Notes under the pieces: model-generated
What the model was told of the DNA's origin: nothing
What the model saw: the letters and a program-made list of their open reading frames with translations, nothing else
Database searches by the model: none
Part shown: piece after piece, positions 43,905 through 52,398 of the stretch
Position numbering within the stretch: the stretch's first letter is position 1
Layout of the letters: every line of letters starts with the position of its first letter
Source of the DNA: FEB-7 sp963698265
GTDB taxonomy: Bacteria > Pseudomonadota > Gammaproteobacteria > Burkholderiales > Usitatibacteraceae
NCBI GenBank assembly: GCA_963698265.1
Contig: CAVOQC010000004.1
Coordinates: forward strand, 1,178,001 to 1,242,000
Direction of reading: 5' to 3'
Length of the DNA stretch: 64,000 nucleotides
Program-made: the position numbers and the translations under genes

Positions 43905-44957
43905 TCACTTGAGCTTCGGATCCAGCGCATCGCGCAGGCTGTCGGTGAGCATCGAGAAGGCGGTCACGAGGATCGCCATGCTCGCGCCCGCCGCGAAGAG
44001 CTGCCACCACTTGCCGATCACCAGCTCGTTCTGCGCCTCCGCGAGCATCGTGCCCCACGAGACCATGTCCACCGGCACGCCGAGCCCCAGGAAGGAAAGG
44101 ATCACCTCCGCCTTGATGAACCCCACCACGTGCTGCGAGAGCTGCACCAGGATCACGTGGCTCGCGTTCGGCAGGATGTGGATGAACATGCGCGAGAGGT
44201 GCGAGGCGCCGATCGCCTGCGCCGCCATCACGTATTCCCGGCCGCACTGCTTGATGTACTCCGCGCGCACCAGGCGATAGATGCCGGTCCACCCGGTGAG
44301 CGCGAGGATGACGATGATCGTGTCGAGCCCGCGCTTGAACACCGCCGCGAAGGCGAGTATCAGCAGGATGTACGGGATCGAGGTGAAGATGTTGTAGAAC
44401 CACTCGAGGAAATCGTTCACCTTCCCGCCCCAGTAGCCCGCCATCGCGCCGAGCACCGTGCCGATGAGGGTGGCGAAGAGCGCGGCCGTGAGGCCCACGA
44501 AGATGGACACCTCGGATCCCTTGACCGCCTTGGCGAGCACGTCGCGGCCCCACTTGTCGCCGCCGAACGGGAGCGACTCCGCGCGCTTGGTCTCCGTCAC
44601 CGCGATCTTCGCCGCGCGCTCCTCCCACTCCTTGTAGCGGGGCGCGAGCGGGTCGATGTCCGAGAGGTCCACGGGCTTGGCCCGCGACGTGACGTCCTTG
44701 CCGGTGACCTCCCTCGCCTCGAGGTTCTCCGCGCCCGCCAGGAACGCGGGGTTGGCGTAGGAGACGCCCTTTTCCTGGTTCCAGTCGCCGGCTACGAGGC
44801 CCGTGAAGGACGCGAGCATCATCGCGAGGTAGACGGCGACGACCGCGAGACAGGCCACGCCCACGCGGTCGTCCAGCAGGCGACGCCAGGCGAGCATCCA
44901 GAGGCCCGGCGATTCCTGCCTCGCGGGCCGTGCGTTTTCGGGAAGAACGGCGCTCAT
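43905..44957 (-). CDS. Peptide ABC transporter permease (YejE/OppC-like)
   Basis: A 350-residue inner-membrane permease. The first helix is near residues 33-55, followed by a long periplasmic insert (about 58-135), then five or so helices. The cytoplasmic coupling loop is EYVMAAQAIGASHLSRMFIHILPN, the EAA motif of importers. The N-terminal insert is typical of YejE relatives. It lies between the ATPase gene and the first permease gene with short gaps. Confidence 0.93.
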   Translation of the reverse strand: MSAVLPENARPARQESPGLWMLAWRRLLDDRVGVACLAVVAVYLAMMLASFTGLVAGDWNQEKGVSYANPAFLAGAENLEAREVTGKDVTSRAKPVDLSDIDPLAPRYKEWEERAAKIAVTETKRAESLPFGGDKWGRDVLAKAVKGSEVSIFVGLTAALFATLIGTVLGAMAGYWGGKVNDFLEWFYNIFTSIPYILLILAFAAVFKRGLDTIIVILALTGWTGIYRLVRAEYIKQCGREYVMAAQAIGASHLSRMFIHILPNASHVILVQLSQHVVGFIKAEVILSFLGLGVPVDMVSWGTMLAEAQNELVIGKWWQLFAAGASMAILVTAFSMLTDSLRDALDPKLK

Positions 44958-44966
44958 GTCTGGCCC

Positions 44967-45905
44967 CTATTTGAACGACACGCGCGGGTCGACGAGCTTG
45001 TACATCACGTCGACCAGCAGGTTCACGATCATGGTGAGCACCGCGAGGTACACGGTCACGGCCTTGATCACCGGGAAATCGCTTCGGTTCACCGCCGTCA
45101 CGATCTCGCGGCCGAGCCCCGGGATCGAAAAGAACACTTCCAGCAGGAAGGAGCCCACGAAGACGCTCGGCAGGTAGATGCCGACGTTGGTGAGGATGGG
45201 GATGAGCGCGTTCCTCAGCACGTGCTTCATCATCACCTTCTTCTCCGGGAGGCCCTTGGCGCGCGCGGTGCGCACGTAGTCCTGGTTGATCTCCTCGAGG
45301 AAGAAGGACCGGTAGAGGCGAAGCTGCGGGGCGAGCCCCACGAAGATCGCCAGCATGATGGGCAGCGGCGCGTAGTTGGTGAGGTTCCTCCAGTAGCTCT
45401 CGCTCCAGCCCTGCACCGGGAACCAGCCGAGGATGAAGCCGAAGAGCCACTGCCCGACGATGATGTAGACGAGGAAGCTGATCGACATGGCGGTCGTGCA
45501 GATCACCATGATGGAGCGGTCCGTGAGGCTGCCGCGCACGTAGGCGACCATGATCGCGAAGACCACGGCGAGGACGGTCTCGATGATGAGCACCGGCACC
45601 ATGATCGTGAGCGTGGGGCCCACGCGCGTGAGGAGGATGCGGGAAACCTCCTCGTTCGTGGACCAGCTTCGCCCGAAGTCGAAGGTGAACACCTGCTGCA
45701 CGAACACCCAGAGCTGGTACCAGTAGGGCTGGTCCACGCCGAGCTGGCGGCGGATGTTGGCGATCTGCTCGGGATTGGAGATCTTGCCCGCCAGGACCTG
45801 CGCGGGGTCGCCGCCCACCCAGTTGAACAGGAAGAAGATGAGCAGGATCACGCCGGCGAGCGTCGGGATCATCTGCCACATTCGTCGGATTACGTATGCG
45901 GTCAC
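44967..45905 (-). CDS. Peptide ABC transporter permease (YejB/OppB-like)
   Basis: A 312-residue inner-membrane permease starting from GTG 45905 (MTAYVIRRMWQMIPTLAGVILLIFF). Six or so helices are visible. The EAA coupling loop is DYVRTARAKGLPEKKVMMKHVLRNALIPI. The N-terminal RRM...P.L.GV opening is standard for OppB/DppB/YejB. No ATG is better placed, since the next in-frame upstream Met would enter the binding-protein gene. It follows the first binding-protein gene by 29 bases. Confidence 0.93.
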   Translation of the reverse strand: MTAYVIRRMWQMIPTLAGVILLIFFLFNWVGGDPAQVLAGKISNPEQIANIRRQLGVDQPYWYQLWVFVQQVFTFDFGRSWSTNEEVSRILLTRVGPTLTIMVPVLIIETVLAVVFAIMVAYVRGSLTDRSIMVICTTAMSISFLVYIIVGQWLFGFILGWFPVQGWSESYWRNLTNYAPLPIMLAIFVGLAPQLRLYRSFFLEEINQDYVRTARAKGLPEKKVMMKHVLRNALIPILTNVGIYLPSVFVGSFLLEVFFSIPGLGREIVTAVNRSDFPVIKAVTVYLAVLTMIVNLLVDVMYKLVDPRVSFK

Positions 45906-45934
45906 GCTGGCATCTCCTTCGCGTTCGCTTCGGT

Positions 45935-47746
45935 CTAGCGCATCGCCGCCCGCCGGGCGGCGACGTCGAGGTCGAGGTACTTGAAGTTCGTGTAGAGGAT
46001 GGGGTGCTTCTTGTAGCCCTTCACCCACGGGTACTGCAGGTGATTGAAGATGCGGTGCACGCCGAGGCGCCACGGCGCGTAGGCGAGGAGCAGCCGGTTC
46101 ATGTCGCGGTAGAGCGCGTTTCGCTCCGGGCTGTCCGGCACCGCCTGCGAGCCGAGGTAGAGCCGGTCGAACTCCGGCAGCCTGAACCGCGCCTCGTTCG
46201 ACTGGCCGGTGTTCGGCCCGTAGAGGAGCTGGAGGAAGTTCTGCGCGTCCGGGTAGTCCGCGATCCAGGCGGAGCCGGCCATCTGGAACTTGCCCACCCG
46301 CTTGTCGTTCAGGAGGTCGGCGAACTGCACCGCCTGCGCCTCCATGCGGACGCCGATGGCGGCCATCGACTTCGACCACAGCTCGGCCAGCTGGCGGTTG
46401 GACTGGTTGCCCGAATTGTACTTGTAGTCGATCACGAGCGGCCTGCCGTCGGGGCGCTCGCGCCAGCCGTCGCCGTTGCGGTCCGCGTAGCCGAACATGT
46501 CGAGCAGCGCCTTGGCGCGCGCGGGGTCGAAATCCTGCTGGGCCGCACGGAACGCCGGGTCGAATCCCACCACGCCGGGCGGCACTGGGCTCTGGGCGGG
46601 GAGCGCCTGCCCCTTCCTCACGATGCCGATCTCCTGGTCGCGGTCGTGGGCGAGGACCATCGCGCGGCGAAGTGCGACCCGATCGGGGGTGTATCCACCC
46701 ACGACCGGGTCGTCCAGGTTGAAGACGTCGTAGGTGATCTCGGGCTGCTCCTCGCGAAACACCATCACGCCCTGCCGCGCGAGGCCCGGGGCGAGCCTGC
46801 CGTTGGGCAGCACCTGGTCGATGAACTCGAAGGGCGTCTCGTCCAGGAGATCGTGCTCGCGGTTGACGAACGCGAGGAAGCGCGGCTGTTCCTCCTCGAT
46901 GGGGTAGATCTCGACGCGGTCGAGCAACGGGAAGCGCTTGCCGCGCAGCGCCTCGATCGCCCGCCGGTCCCACTCGTCGGACGGGTCCGCGAAGCGCGTA
47001 TCGAGCTCGTAGCCGCGATGGTTCGGGTTTCGTTCCAGCACGATCTTGGAGCGGCGAACCCAGTCCTTCAGCACGAAGGGGCCCGTGCCCACCGGGTGCG
47101 CCATGGTGTCGTCGCGATAGGCCTCGATGACCTCCCTCGCCACGGGGACCACGTTGGGCATCGCGAGCACGTAGAGGAAGTTGTAGTCGGGCTCCTTCAG
47201 CTTGAAGCTGATGGTGTAGTCGTCGCGGACCTCGAGCCCGCGGATCCTCGCGTCGTAGTCGAAGCGCCCGCCCTGCTTCTTCGCGGCCTCGGCCAGCTCG
47301 TCGAGCCCCACGAGCTTGTTCTCGAAGAGCCACTCGTAGGGGCTCGCGTACTTCGGGTCGCGAAACCGCTTGATCGAGTACTCGATGTCGCGGGCGACCA
47401 GCTCGCGCCGGCGCCCCTTGAAGGCCGGGTCCTCGGCGAAGAAGATGCCGGGCCGGATGCGGAAGGTGTAGCGCGTGCCGCCCTCCTCCGCCTCGGGTAT
47501 CGCCTCGGCGACGAGGGGCACGAGCCGCACGGGCCGGGCGAGGTAGTCGTAGGTGAGGAGCGGCTCGAAGAGGTTCTCGCAGATCCCCACGGAATAGCGG
47601 TCGAAGATGCGCTGCGGGTCGAACCCCGTCTCGGCCGTGCGAAACGCCATCCGGAGCACCTTGCGCTCCATCGCGGCGCCCGCCGGCGCCGCGGCGAGGA
47701 GCGCGCTGGCGAGGAAGGCGGCAAGGAGGGCGAATCGTCGCTTCAA
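45935..47746 (-). CDS. Peptide-binding protein of ABC transporter, copy 1
   Basis: A 603-residue periplasmic solute-binding protein of family 5 (SBP_bac_5). The signal is MKRRFALLAAFLASALLAAAPAGA. Family blocks include AETGFDPQ, HPVGTGPFVLKDWVRRSKIVLERNPN (partial), EEEQPRFLAFVN, ALRRAMVLAHD and a loop DRNGDGWRERPDG with a calcium-loop appearance. It is the permease-proximal member of three tandem paralogues. The peptide preference is unknown. Confidence 0.93.
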   Translation of the reverse strand: MKRRFALLAAFLASALLAAAPAGAAMERKVLRMAFRTAETGFDPQRIFDRYSVGICENLFEPLLTYDYLARPVRLVPLVAEAIPEAEEGGTRYTFRIRPGIFFAEDPAFKGRRRELVARDIEYSIKRFRDPKYASPYEWLFENKLVGLDELAEAAKKQGGRFDYDARIRGLEVRDDYTISFKLKEPDYNFLYVLAMPNVVPVAREVIEAYRDDTMAHPVGTGPFVLKDWVRRSKIVLERNPNHRGYELDTRFADPSDEWDRRAIEALRGKRFPLLDRVEIYPIEEEQPRFLAFVNREHDLLDETPFEFIDQVLPNGRLAPGLARQGVMVFREEQPEITYDVFNLDDPVVGGYTPDRVALRRAMVLAHDRDQEIGIVRKGQALPAQSPVPPGVVGFDPAFRAAQQDFDPARAKALLDMFGYADRNGDGWRERPDGRPLVIDYKYNSGNQSNRQLAELWSKSMAAIGVRMEAQAVQFADLLNDKRVGKFQMAGSAWIADYPDAQNFLQLLYGPNTGQSNEARFRLPEFDRLYLGSQAVPDSPERNALYRDMNRLLLAYAPWRLGVHRIFNHLQYPWVKGYKKHPILYTNFKYLDLDVAARRAAMR

Positions 47747-47828
47747 GCGAGGGGCTTTCGGAGGCGGGCAAATCGCGGATTATATCGGCTTGGGGCGCGC
47801 GGAACGACCGGGCGGGGGCGGGTCGCCT

Positions 47829-49643
47829 TCACTTGAGGATCTTCGCCCGGAGGTCCAGGTCGATGTCGACGTAGCGGTAGGCATCGTGGATGAAGTTGTG
47901 CTTGCGCCAGCCCAGCACCCAGGGCTGGATCATCTGGTTTCGCTTGCGGTGCACGAAGGACTTCCACGGCGCGTAGACCGCCACCAGCCGGACCATCTCC
48001 CCGTAGATGCGCGTTCGCTCCGGGCCGGGGGGGAGTGCTGCGGCCTGCTCGTAGAGCCGGTCGTAGGCCGCGAGCTGGAAGCAGCCGTCGTTGGACGAGC
48101 CGCAGTTCGGCCCGTAGAGGAGCTGCAGGCCGTTTTCCGCGTCCGGGTAGTCGTAGTTCCACGCGAGGTGCCAGTTGGAGAGCTTGCCGAGCTTGGACTT
48201 CTTCCTCAGGTCGGGCCACTTCTCGACCAGCACCTCGACCCGGATGCCGATCGCCTCGATGTTCTTTTTCCAGAGCTGGGTAAAGAGCCGCTCGAGCTGC
48301 GAAGGACCCGTGGCATAGGTGAAGACGAGCGGCTTGCCGTCGGGCTGCTCGCGCCAGCCGTCGCCGTTGCGGTCGCGGTAGTCGAACATGTCCAGGAGCG
48401 CCTTCGCGCGCGCCGGGTCGTAGGACGGACCCAGGTAAAAGTCCGGGTCGTACCCGAGTACGCCCGGCGGCAGGGGCGAGTGCGCCTCGATCGCGGCACC
48501 GTTGCGCACGAGGAAGATCTCCTCGTCCATGTTGTACGCGAGGCTCATCGCCCGGCGAAGCGCGATCCGCTCCGGCGTGTAGCCTCCCCAGACCGGGTCC
48601 CGCATGTTCCAGTACATGTAGCTCACGTCGATGTCGACGCCGGGGATGTACTTCACGCCCTTCTTCGCGAGCCACGGCGCCGGCCGCTCGTTCGGCAGCG
48701 CCATGCTCTTGAACTCGTAGGGGAGGTTCACCCAGTCGAGCTCGCCGTTGAGGAACGCAAGCCAGCGCGGCTGCGATTCCTCGATCACCGAGATTTCCAC
48801 GCGGTCGACCTGGGGGATGCGCTTGCCCTTCATCTCCCGGTACAGGCGCTGGGAGACGGGATCGTCGGCCGGCGGCTCGGCCTCGTAGTACACCTCGCGA
48901 AACCCCGGATTGCGCTCGAGGACGATCCTCGAGGAGCGCTTCCACTCCTTCAGGACATAGGGGCCCGTGCCGACGGGGTGGGAGCCGATGTCGGAGCCGT
49001 AGCGCTCCGCGACCTCGCGCGCCTGCGCGCCGAGCGTGGCCATCGCGAGGATGTAGAGGAAGTTGTAGTCGGGCTTGGCGAGCCGGATCCGGAGCGTGTA
49101 GCGGTCCGGCGTCTCCACGCCGCGGATCGGCAGGTCGTAGTCCAGGCGCCCCGCCTTCTTGGCGGCGGCCGCGGCCTCGTCGATGCCCTCGATCCGCCCC
49201 TCGACGAGCCAGGCGTTGGGCGAGCGGATGGCCGGGTCGATCAGGCGCTTGATCGCGAACTCGTAGTCCTTCGCGGTGAGCTCCCGCCGCTGCCCCCCGA
49301 AAGCCGGGTCGTCGGCGAAATAGATGCCCTTCTGCAGGCGGACGGTGTAGACGCGGCCACCCTCGGTGACCTCCGGCATCGCCTCGGCGGTCTGGGGCTT
49401 CAACTTGTAGGGCCGCGCGAGCATGTCGTAGGTGAGCGGCGGCTCGAGGATCTCGTCGATGACCGTGTAGGAGTAGGTGTCCGACGCGAAAGCGGGGTCG
49501 AAATTGGTCTCCGCAATGAGGAACGGGACGCGCAGGACCTTCAGCGGCGCGGCCGCGCCCGCGGCCGGCACGGTGAACGCGAGGACCGCGACGATGAGTG
49601 CACCGGCGGTCGAGCCGAAGCCCACGGAAGCGGCGGGATGCAT
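47829..49643 (-). CDS. Peptide-binding protein of ABC transporter, copy 2
   Basis: A 604-residue solute-binding protein, family 5. The signal is MHPAASVGFGSTAGALIVAVLAF and following residues. It shares the order of motifs with its neighbours: AETNFDPA, HPVGTGPYVLKEWKRSSRIVLERNPG (partial), ESQPRWLAFLNGELDW, ALRRAMSLAYN and DRNGDGWREQPDG. A CGSSNDGC pair may form a disulfide. It starts eight bases after the stop of copy 3 and ends 82 bases before copy 1. Confidence 0.93.
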   Translation of the reverse strand: MHPAASVGFGSTAGALIVAVLAFTVPAAGAAAPLKVLRVPFLIAETNFDPAFASDTYSYTVIDEILEPPLTYDMLARPYKLKPQTAEAMPEVTEGGRVYTVRLQKGIYFADDPAFGGQRRELTAKDYEFAIKRLIDPAIRSPNAWLVEGRIEGIDEAAAAAKKAGRLDYDLPIRGVETPDRYTLRIRLAKPDYNFLYILAMATLGAQAREVAERYGSDIGSHPVGTGPYVLKEWKRSSRIVLERNPGFREVYYEAEPPADDPVSQRLYREMKGKRIPQVDRVEISVIEESQPRWLAFLNGELDWVNLPYEFKSMALPNERPAPWLAKKGVKYIPGVDIDVSYMYWNMRDPVWGGYTPERIALRRAMSLAYNMDEEIFLVRNGAAIEAHSPLPPGVLGYDPDFYLGPSYDPARAKALLDMFDYRDRNGDGWREQPDGKPLVFTYATGPSQLERLFTQLWKKNIEAIGIRVEVLVEKWPDLRKKSKLGKLSNWHLAWNYDYPDAENGLQLLYGPNCGSSNDGCFQLAAYDRLYEQAAALPPGPERTRIYGEMVRLVAVYAPWKSFVHRKRNQMIQPWVLGWRKHNFIHDAYRYVDIDLDLRAKILK

Positions 49644-49651
49644 CGGGCCGT

Positions 49652-51469
49652 CTACCGGCTCGCGGTCGCGAGCACGGGAAGATCGATGTCGATCTGCTTC
49701 CAGAACGCCCGCATCACGGGGTGGCGCTTGAAACCGACGGTCCAGGGCTGCGAGAGGTCCGTGTAGATGCGGTGCACGCCCAGACGCCAGGGCGCGTAGA
49801 CGAGGAAAAGCCGGTTCATCTCGCGGTAGATCGCATTGCGCTCCGGGCCGTCCGGCAGGCGCTTGGCCTGCTCGTAGAGGCGGTCGAACTCCGGCCTGCT
49901 GAAGCGCGAATGGTTGGCCTGCCCGGCGTTGGGCCCGTAGAGCATCACGAAGAAGGAATCCGCATCCGGGATGGCCGCGCTCCATCCGAGACCCCACATC
50001 TGGAGCCGGCCCGCCTTGCTCTCCTTGAGGAGATCGGGCCACTTGGCCTTCTTGAACGTCATGTTGATGCCGATGGCGTCCATGTTCTTCTTCCAGTTCT
50101 CGTCGAGCGGCTTTTGCTGCGCGCCCGGTGCGGAGGCGTACTCCACCGTGAAGGGCTTGCACTCCCCGTTGCCGTTGGCGCGCGGGAGGTCGCGCCAGCC
50201 GTCCGCGTCGCAGTCCAGGTAGCCGTACATGTCGAGCAGCGCCTTCGCCTTGGCCGGGTTGTACTCCGTGGCGGTGGAGCGGAAATACGGGTCGTAGCCC
50301 AGCGCGCCGGGCCCGATCGGGCTGTGGGCCGCGATCGCCTGGTTCTTGCGCGGGATGCGGATCTCCGTCCCGACGTCCTGGCCCAGCACGATCGCCCTTC
50401 GAAGCGCCACCTTCTCCGGCTCGTAGCCGCCGACCACCGGGTCCTTCATCCCGAAGTACGAGTACGTGAGCTCCATGCCCGGCGTGCGCTCCATCGTCAC
50501 GCCGCGCTTCCTCAGGTTGGCCGCGAGCTGGTTGTTGGGCGTGGCCACGTTGGCGAAGTCGTTGGGCACGCGCTCGAGGAAATCGAGCTCGCTGTTCAGG
50601 AACGCGAGCCAGCGCGGCTGCGGCTCCTCGATCACGTACACCTCGACCTTGCCCACCATCGGCAGGCGCTTGCCCTTGAGGCGGGCGAGTATCGCCTGGG
50701 CGGTGGCGTCGTCCTCGGCGGGCGTGCCGTCGTAGTACTCCTCGCGGTAATTCGGGTTGGCCTCGAAGACCATCTTCGAGGAGCGCTTCCAGAATTCGAG
50801 GCGGAAGGGGCCGGTGCCCACCGGGTGCTCGGCCACGCGGTCGCCGTAGTGCTCGACGACCTCGCGGGCGACTGCGCAGGTCACGTTGCAGTAGGCGAGG
50901 TAGTAGAGGAAGTTGTAGTTGGGCTGCTTCAGCCGGATCTGGAACGTGTAGCGGTCCAGCGCCCTCAGGCCCTCGGCCACGGCGTCGAAGTCCATCCGGT
51001 TGTTCTTCCGCGCGTCCGCCAGCACCTCGTCCATGCCGACGATCTGGCCCTCGAAGAGGTACAGGTTGGGAGACTTGCGGCGCGGATCGAAGAGCCGCTT
51101 GATGGAATAGACGTAGTCCTCGGCCGTGAGTTCGCGCTTCGCTCCCTTGAACGCCGAATCGTCCGCGAAGAAGATCCCGGATTTCACGCGCATCGTGTAG
51201 AGCGTCCCGTTTTCCGTCACCTCCGGCATCGCGACGAGCGTGTTCGGGATCAACCTGATGGGGCGCGCCAGGTAGTCGTAGGAAAGCGGTGGGTCGAAGA
51301 TATTGGCGATCACGTTGGACGAATACAGGTCCGAGATCTCGGCCGGGTCGAATCCCGTCTCGGCCACCTCGAAGGCGTAGCGAAACACCCGGGACGGGTC
51401 GGCCGCGACGGCCGGCACGGCGGTGGCCAGGGCGACGCCGAGGAATGCAATGAGGCGCGCGAGCTTCAT
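49652..51469 (-). CDS. Peptide-binding protein of ABC transporter, copy 3
   Basis: A 605-residue solute-binding protein, family 5, first in the leftward operon. The signal is MKLARLIAFLGVALATAVPAVA. AETGFDPAE, HPVGTGPFRLEFWKRSSKM, EEPQPRWLAFLNSELDF and ALRRAIVLGQD match the other two copies. The loop that reads DRNGDGW in those copies is LDCDADGWRDLP here, followed by GNGEC, giving a possible disulfide. YLAYCNVTC holds a further cysteine pair. The 112-base gap to divergent fabI should hold its promoter. Confidence 0.92.
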   Translation of the reverse strand: MKLARLIAFLGVALATAVPAVAADPSRVFRYAFEVAETGFDPAEISDLYSSNVIANIFDPPLSYDYLARPIRLIPNTLVAMPEVTENGTLYTMRVKSGIFFADDSAFKGAKRELTAEDYVYSIKRLFDPRRKSPNLYLFEGQIVGMDEVLADARKNNRMDFDAVAEGLRALDRYTFQIRLKQPNYNFLYYLAYCNVTCAVAREVVEHYGDRVAEHPVGTGPFRLEFWKRSSKMVFEANPNYREEYYDGTPAEDDATAQAILARLKGKRLPMVGKVEVYVIEEPQPRWLAFLNSELDFLERVPNDFANVATPNNQLAANLRKRGVTMERTPGMELTYSYFGMKDPVVGGYEPEKVALRRAIVLGQDVGTEIRIPRKNQAIAAHSPIGPGALGYDPYFRSTATEYNPAKAKALLDMYGYLDCDADGWRDLPRANGNGECKPFTVEYASAPGAQQKPLDENWKKNMDAIGINMTFKKAKWPDLLKESKAGRLQMWGLGWSAAIPDADSFFVMLYGPNAGQANHSRFSRPEFDRLYEQAKRLPDGPERNAIYREMNRLFLVYAPWRLGVHRIYTDLSQPWTVGFKRHPVMRAFWKQIDIDLPVLATASR

Positions 51470-51581
51470 CTGTTTCGGTCCTCCGAAGTCCGTTGGCGGG
51501 GATGGGGGCGGGAATGCGATAGAATTCGACCCCGTCCGTCGCCGAAAATTGCCGCAATTCTACTGGGAAAGGACACCCGAA

Positions 51582-52370
51582 ATGGGGTTCATGCAGGGCA
51601 AGCGCGTCCTCGTCACGGGGATGCTCTCCCGCCGATCCATCGCCTACGGCGTGGCCCGGGCGCTCCACCGCGAGGGCGCGGAGCTCTCCTTCACTTACCA
51701 GGGCGAGGGTATCAAGGATCGCGTGGTCGAACTCGCCCGGGAGTTCGGCGAAGCGCCCATCTATCCTTGCGACGTCGCGGACGACGCCCAGATCGACGCC
51801 CTGTTCGCGAGCCTGGCCGCGCGCTGGGACGGCCTGGACGGCCTCGTGCACGCGATCGCCTTCGCGCCCCGGGAGGCCCTGAAGGGGGAGTTCCACGAAA
51901 GCGTCACCCGGGAGTCCTTCCGGATCGCCCACGACATTTCGAGCTACAGCCTCGCGGCCCTGGCCAGGGGTGCGGCCCCGCTCATGAAGGGGCGCCACGG
52001 GTCGATCATCACGCTCTCCTACCTGGGCTCCACGCGCTCCATCCCCCGCTACAACGTCATGGGGCTCGCCAAGGCGAGCCTCGAGGCCTGCGTGCGCTAC
52101 CTGGCCGCGGGCCTGGGACCCCAGGGCATCCGCGTGAATGCGATCTCCGCGGGTCCGATCAAGACGCTCGCGGCCGCCGGGATCGGCGATTTCGGGAAGA
52201 TCTTCCGCTTCGTCGAGAAGAATGCGCCGCTGCGCCGGAACGTGACGGCCGAAGAGGTCGGAAACGTGGCCGCCTTCCTGCTCTCGGACCTCGCCAGCGG
52301 GATCACCGGCGAGGTCACCTACGTGGACGCGGGGTTCAGCACGACCACGGCCGGCCTGGGCGAGGACTAG
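51582..52370 (+). CDS. fabI: Enoyl-[acyl-carrier-protein] reductase (NADH)
   Basis: A 262-residue SDR-type enzyme that completes each fatty-acid elongation cycle. The FabI-type dinucleotide motif is VTGMLSRRSIAYGVA. The catalytic residues are Y147 (SYLGS), Y157 (RYNVMGLAKA) and K164. The end (GEVTYVDAGFSTT) is standard. ATG 51582 has a GGAAAGGA purine run before it; Met 51591 is an alternative. TAGAAT at 51520-51525 is a plausible -10. It is divergent from the binding-protein operon and convergent with ppiD. Confidence 0.96.
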   Translation: MGFMQGKRVLVTGMLSRRSIAYGVARALHREGAELSFTYQGEGIKDRVVELAREFGEAPIYPCDVADDAQIDALFASLAARWDGLDGLVHAIAFAPREALKGEFHESVTRESFRIAHDISSYSLAALARGAAPLMKGRHGSIITLSYLGSTRSIPRYNVMGLAKASLEACVRYLAAGLGPQGIRVNAISAGPIKTLAAAGIGDFGKIFRFVEKNAPLRRNVTAEEVGNVAAFLLSDLASGITGEVTYVDAGFSTTTAGLGED

Positions 52371-52398
52371 CCGGGGTTCCCAGCCCCGCCCGCGGGAC

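Noticed and set aside
47829..51998. A single 1389-residue reading frame on the minus strand covering binding-protein copies 2 and 3
   Set aside because: Only the last 604 residues are real protein (copy 2). The upstream part is out of frame with copy 3, whose own frame is intact.
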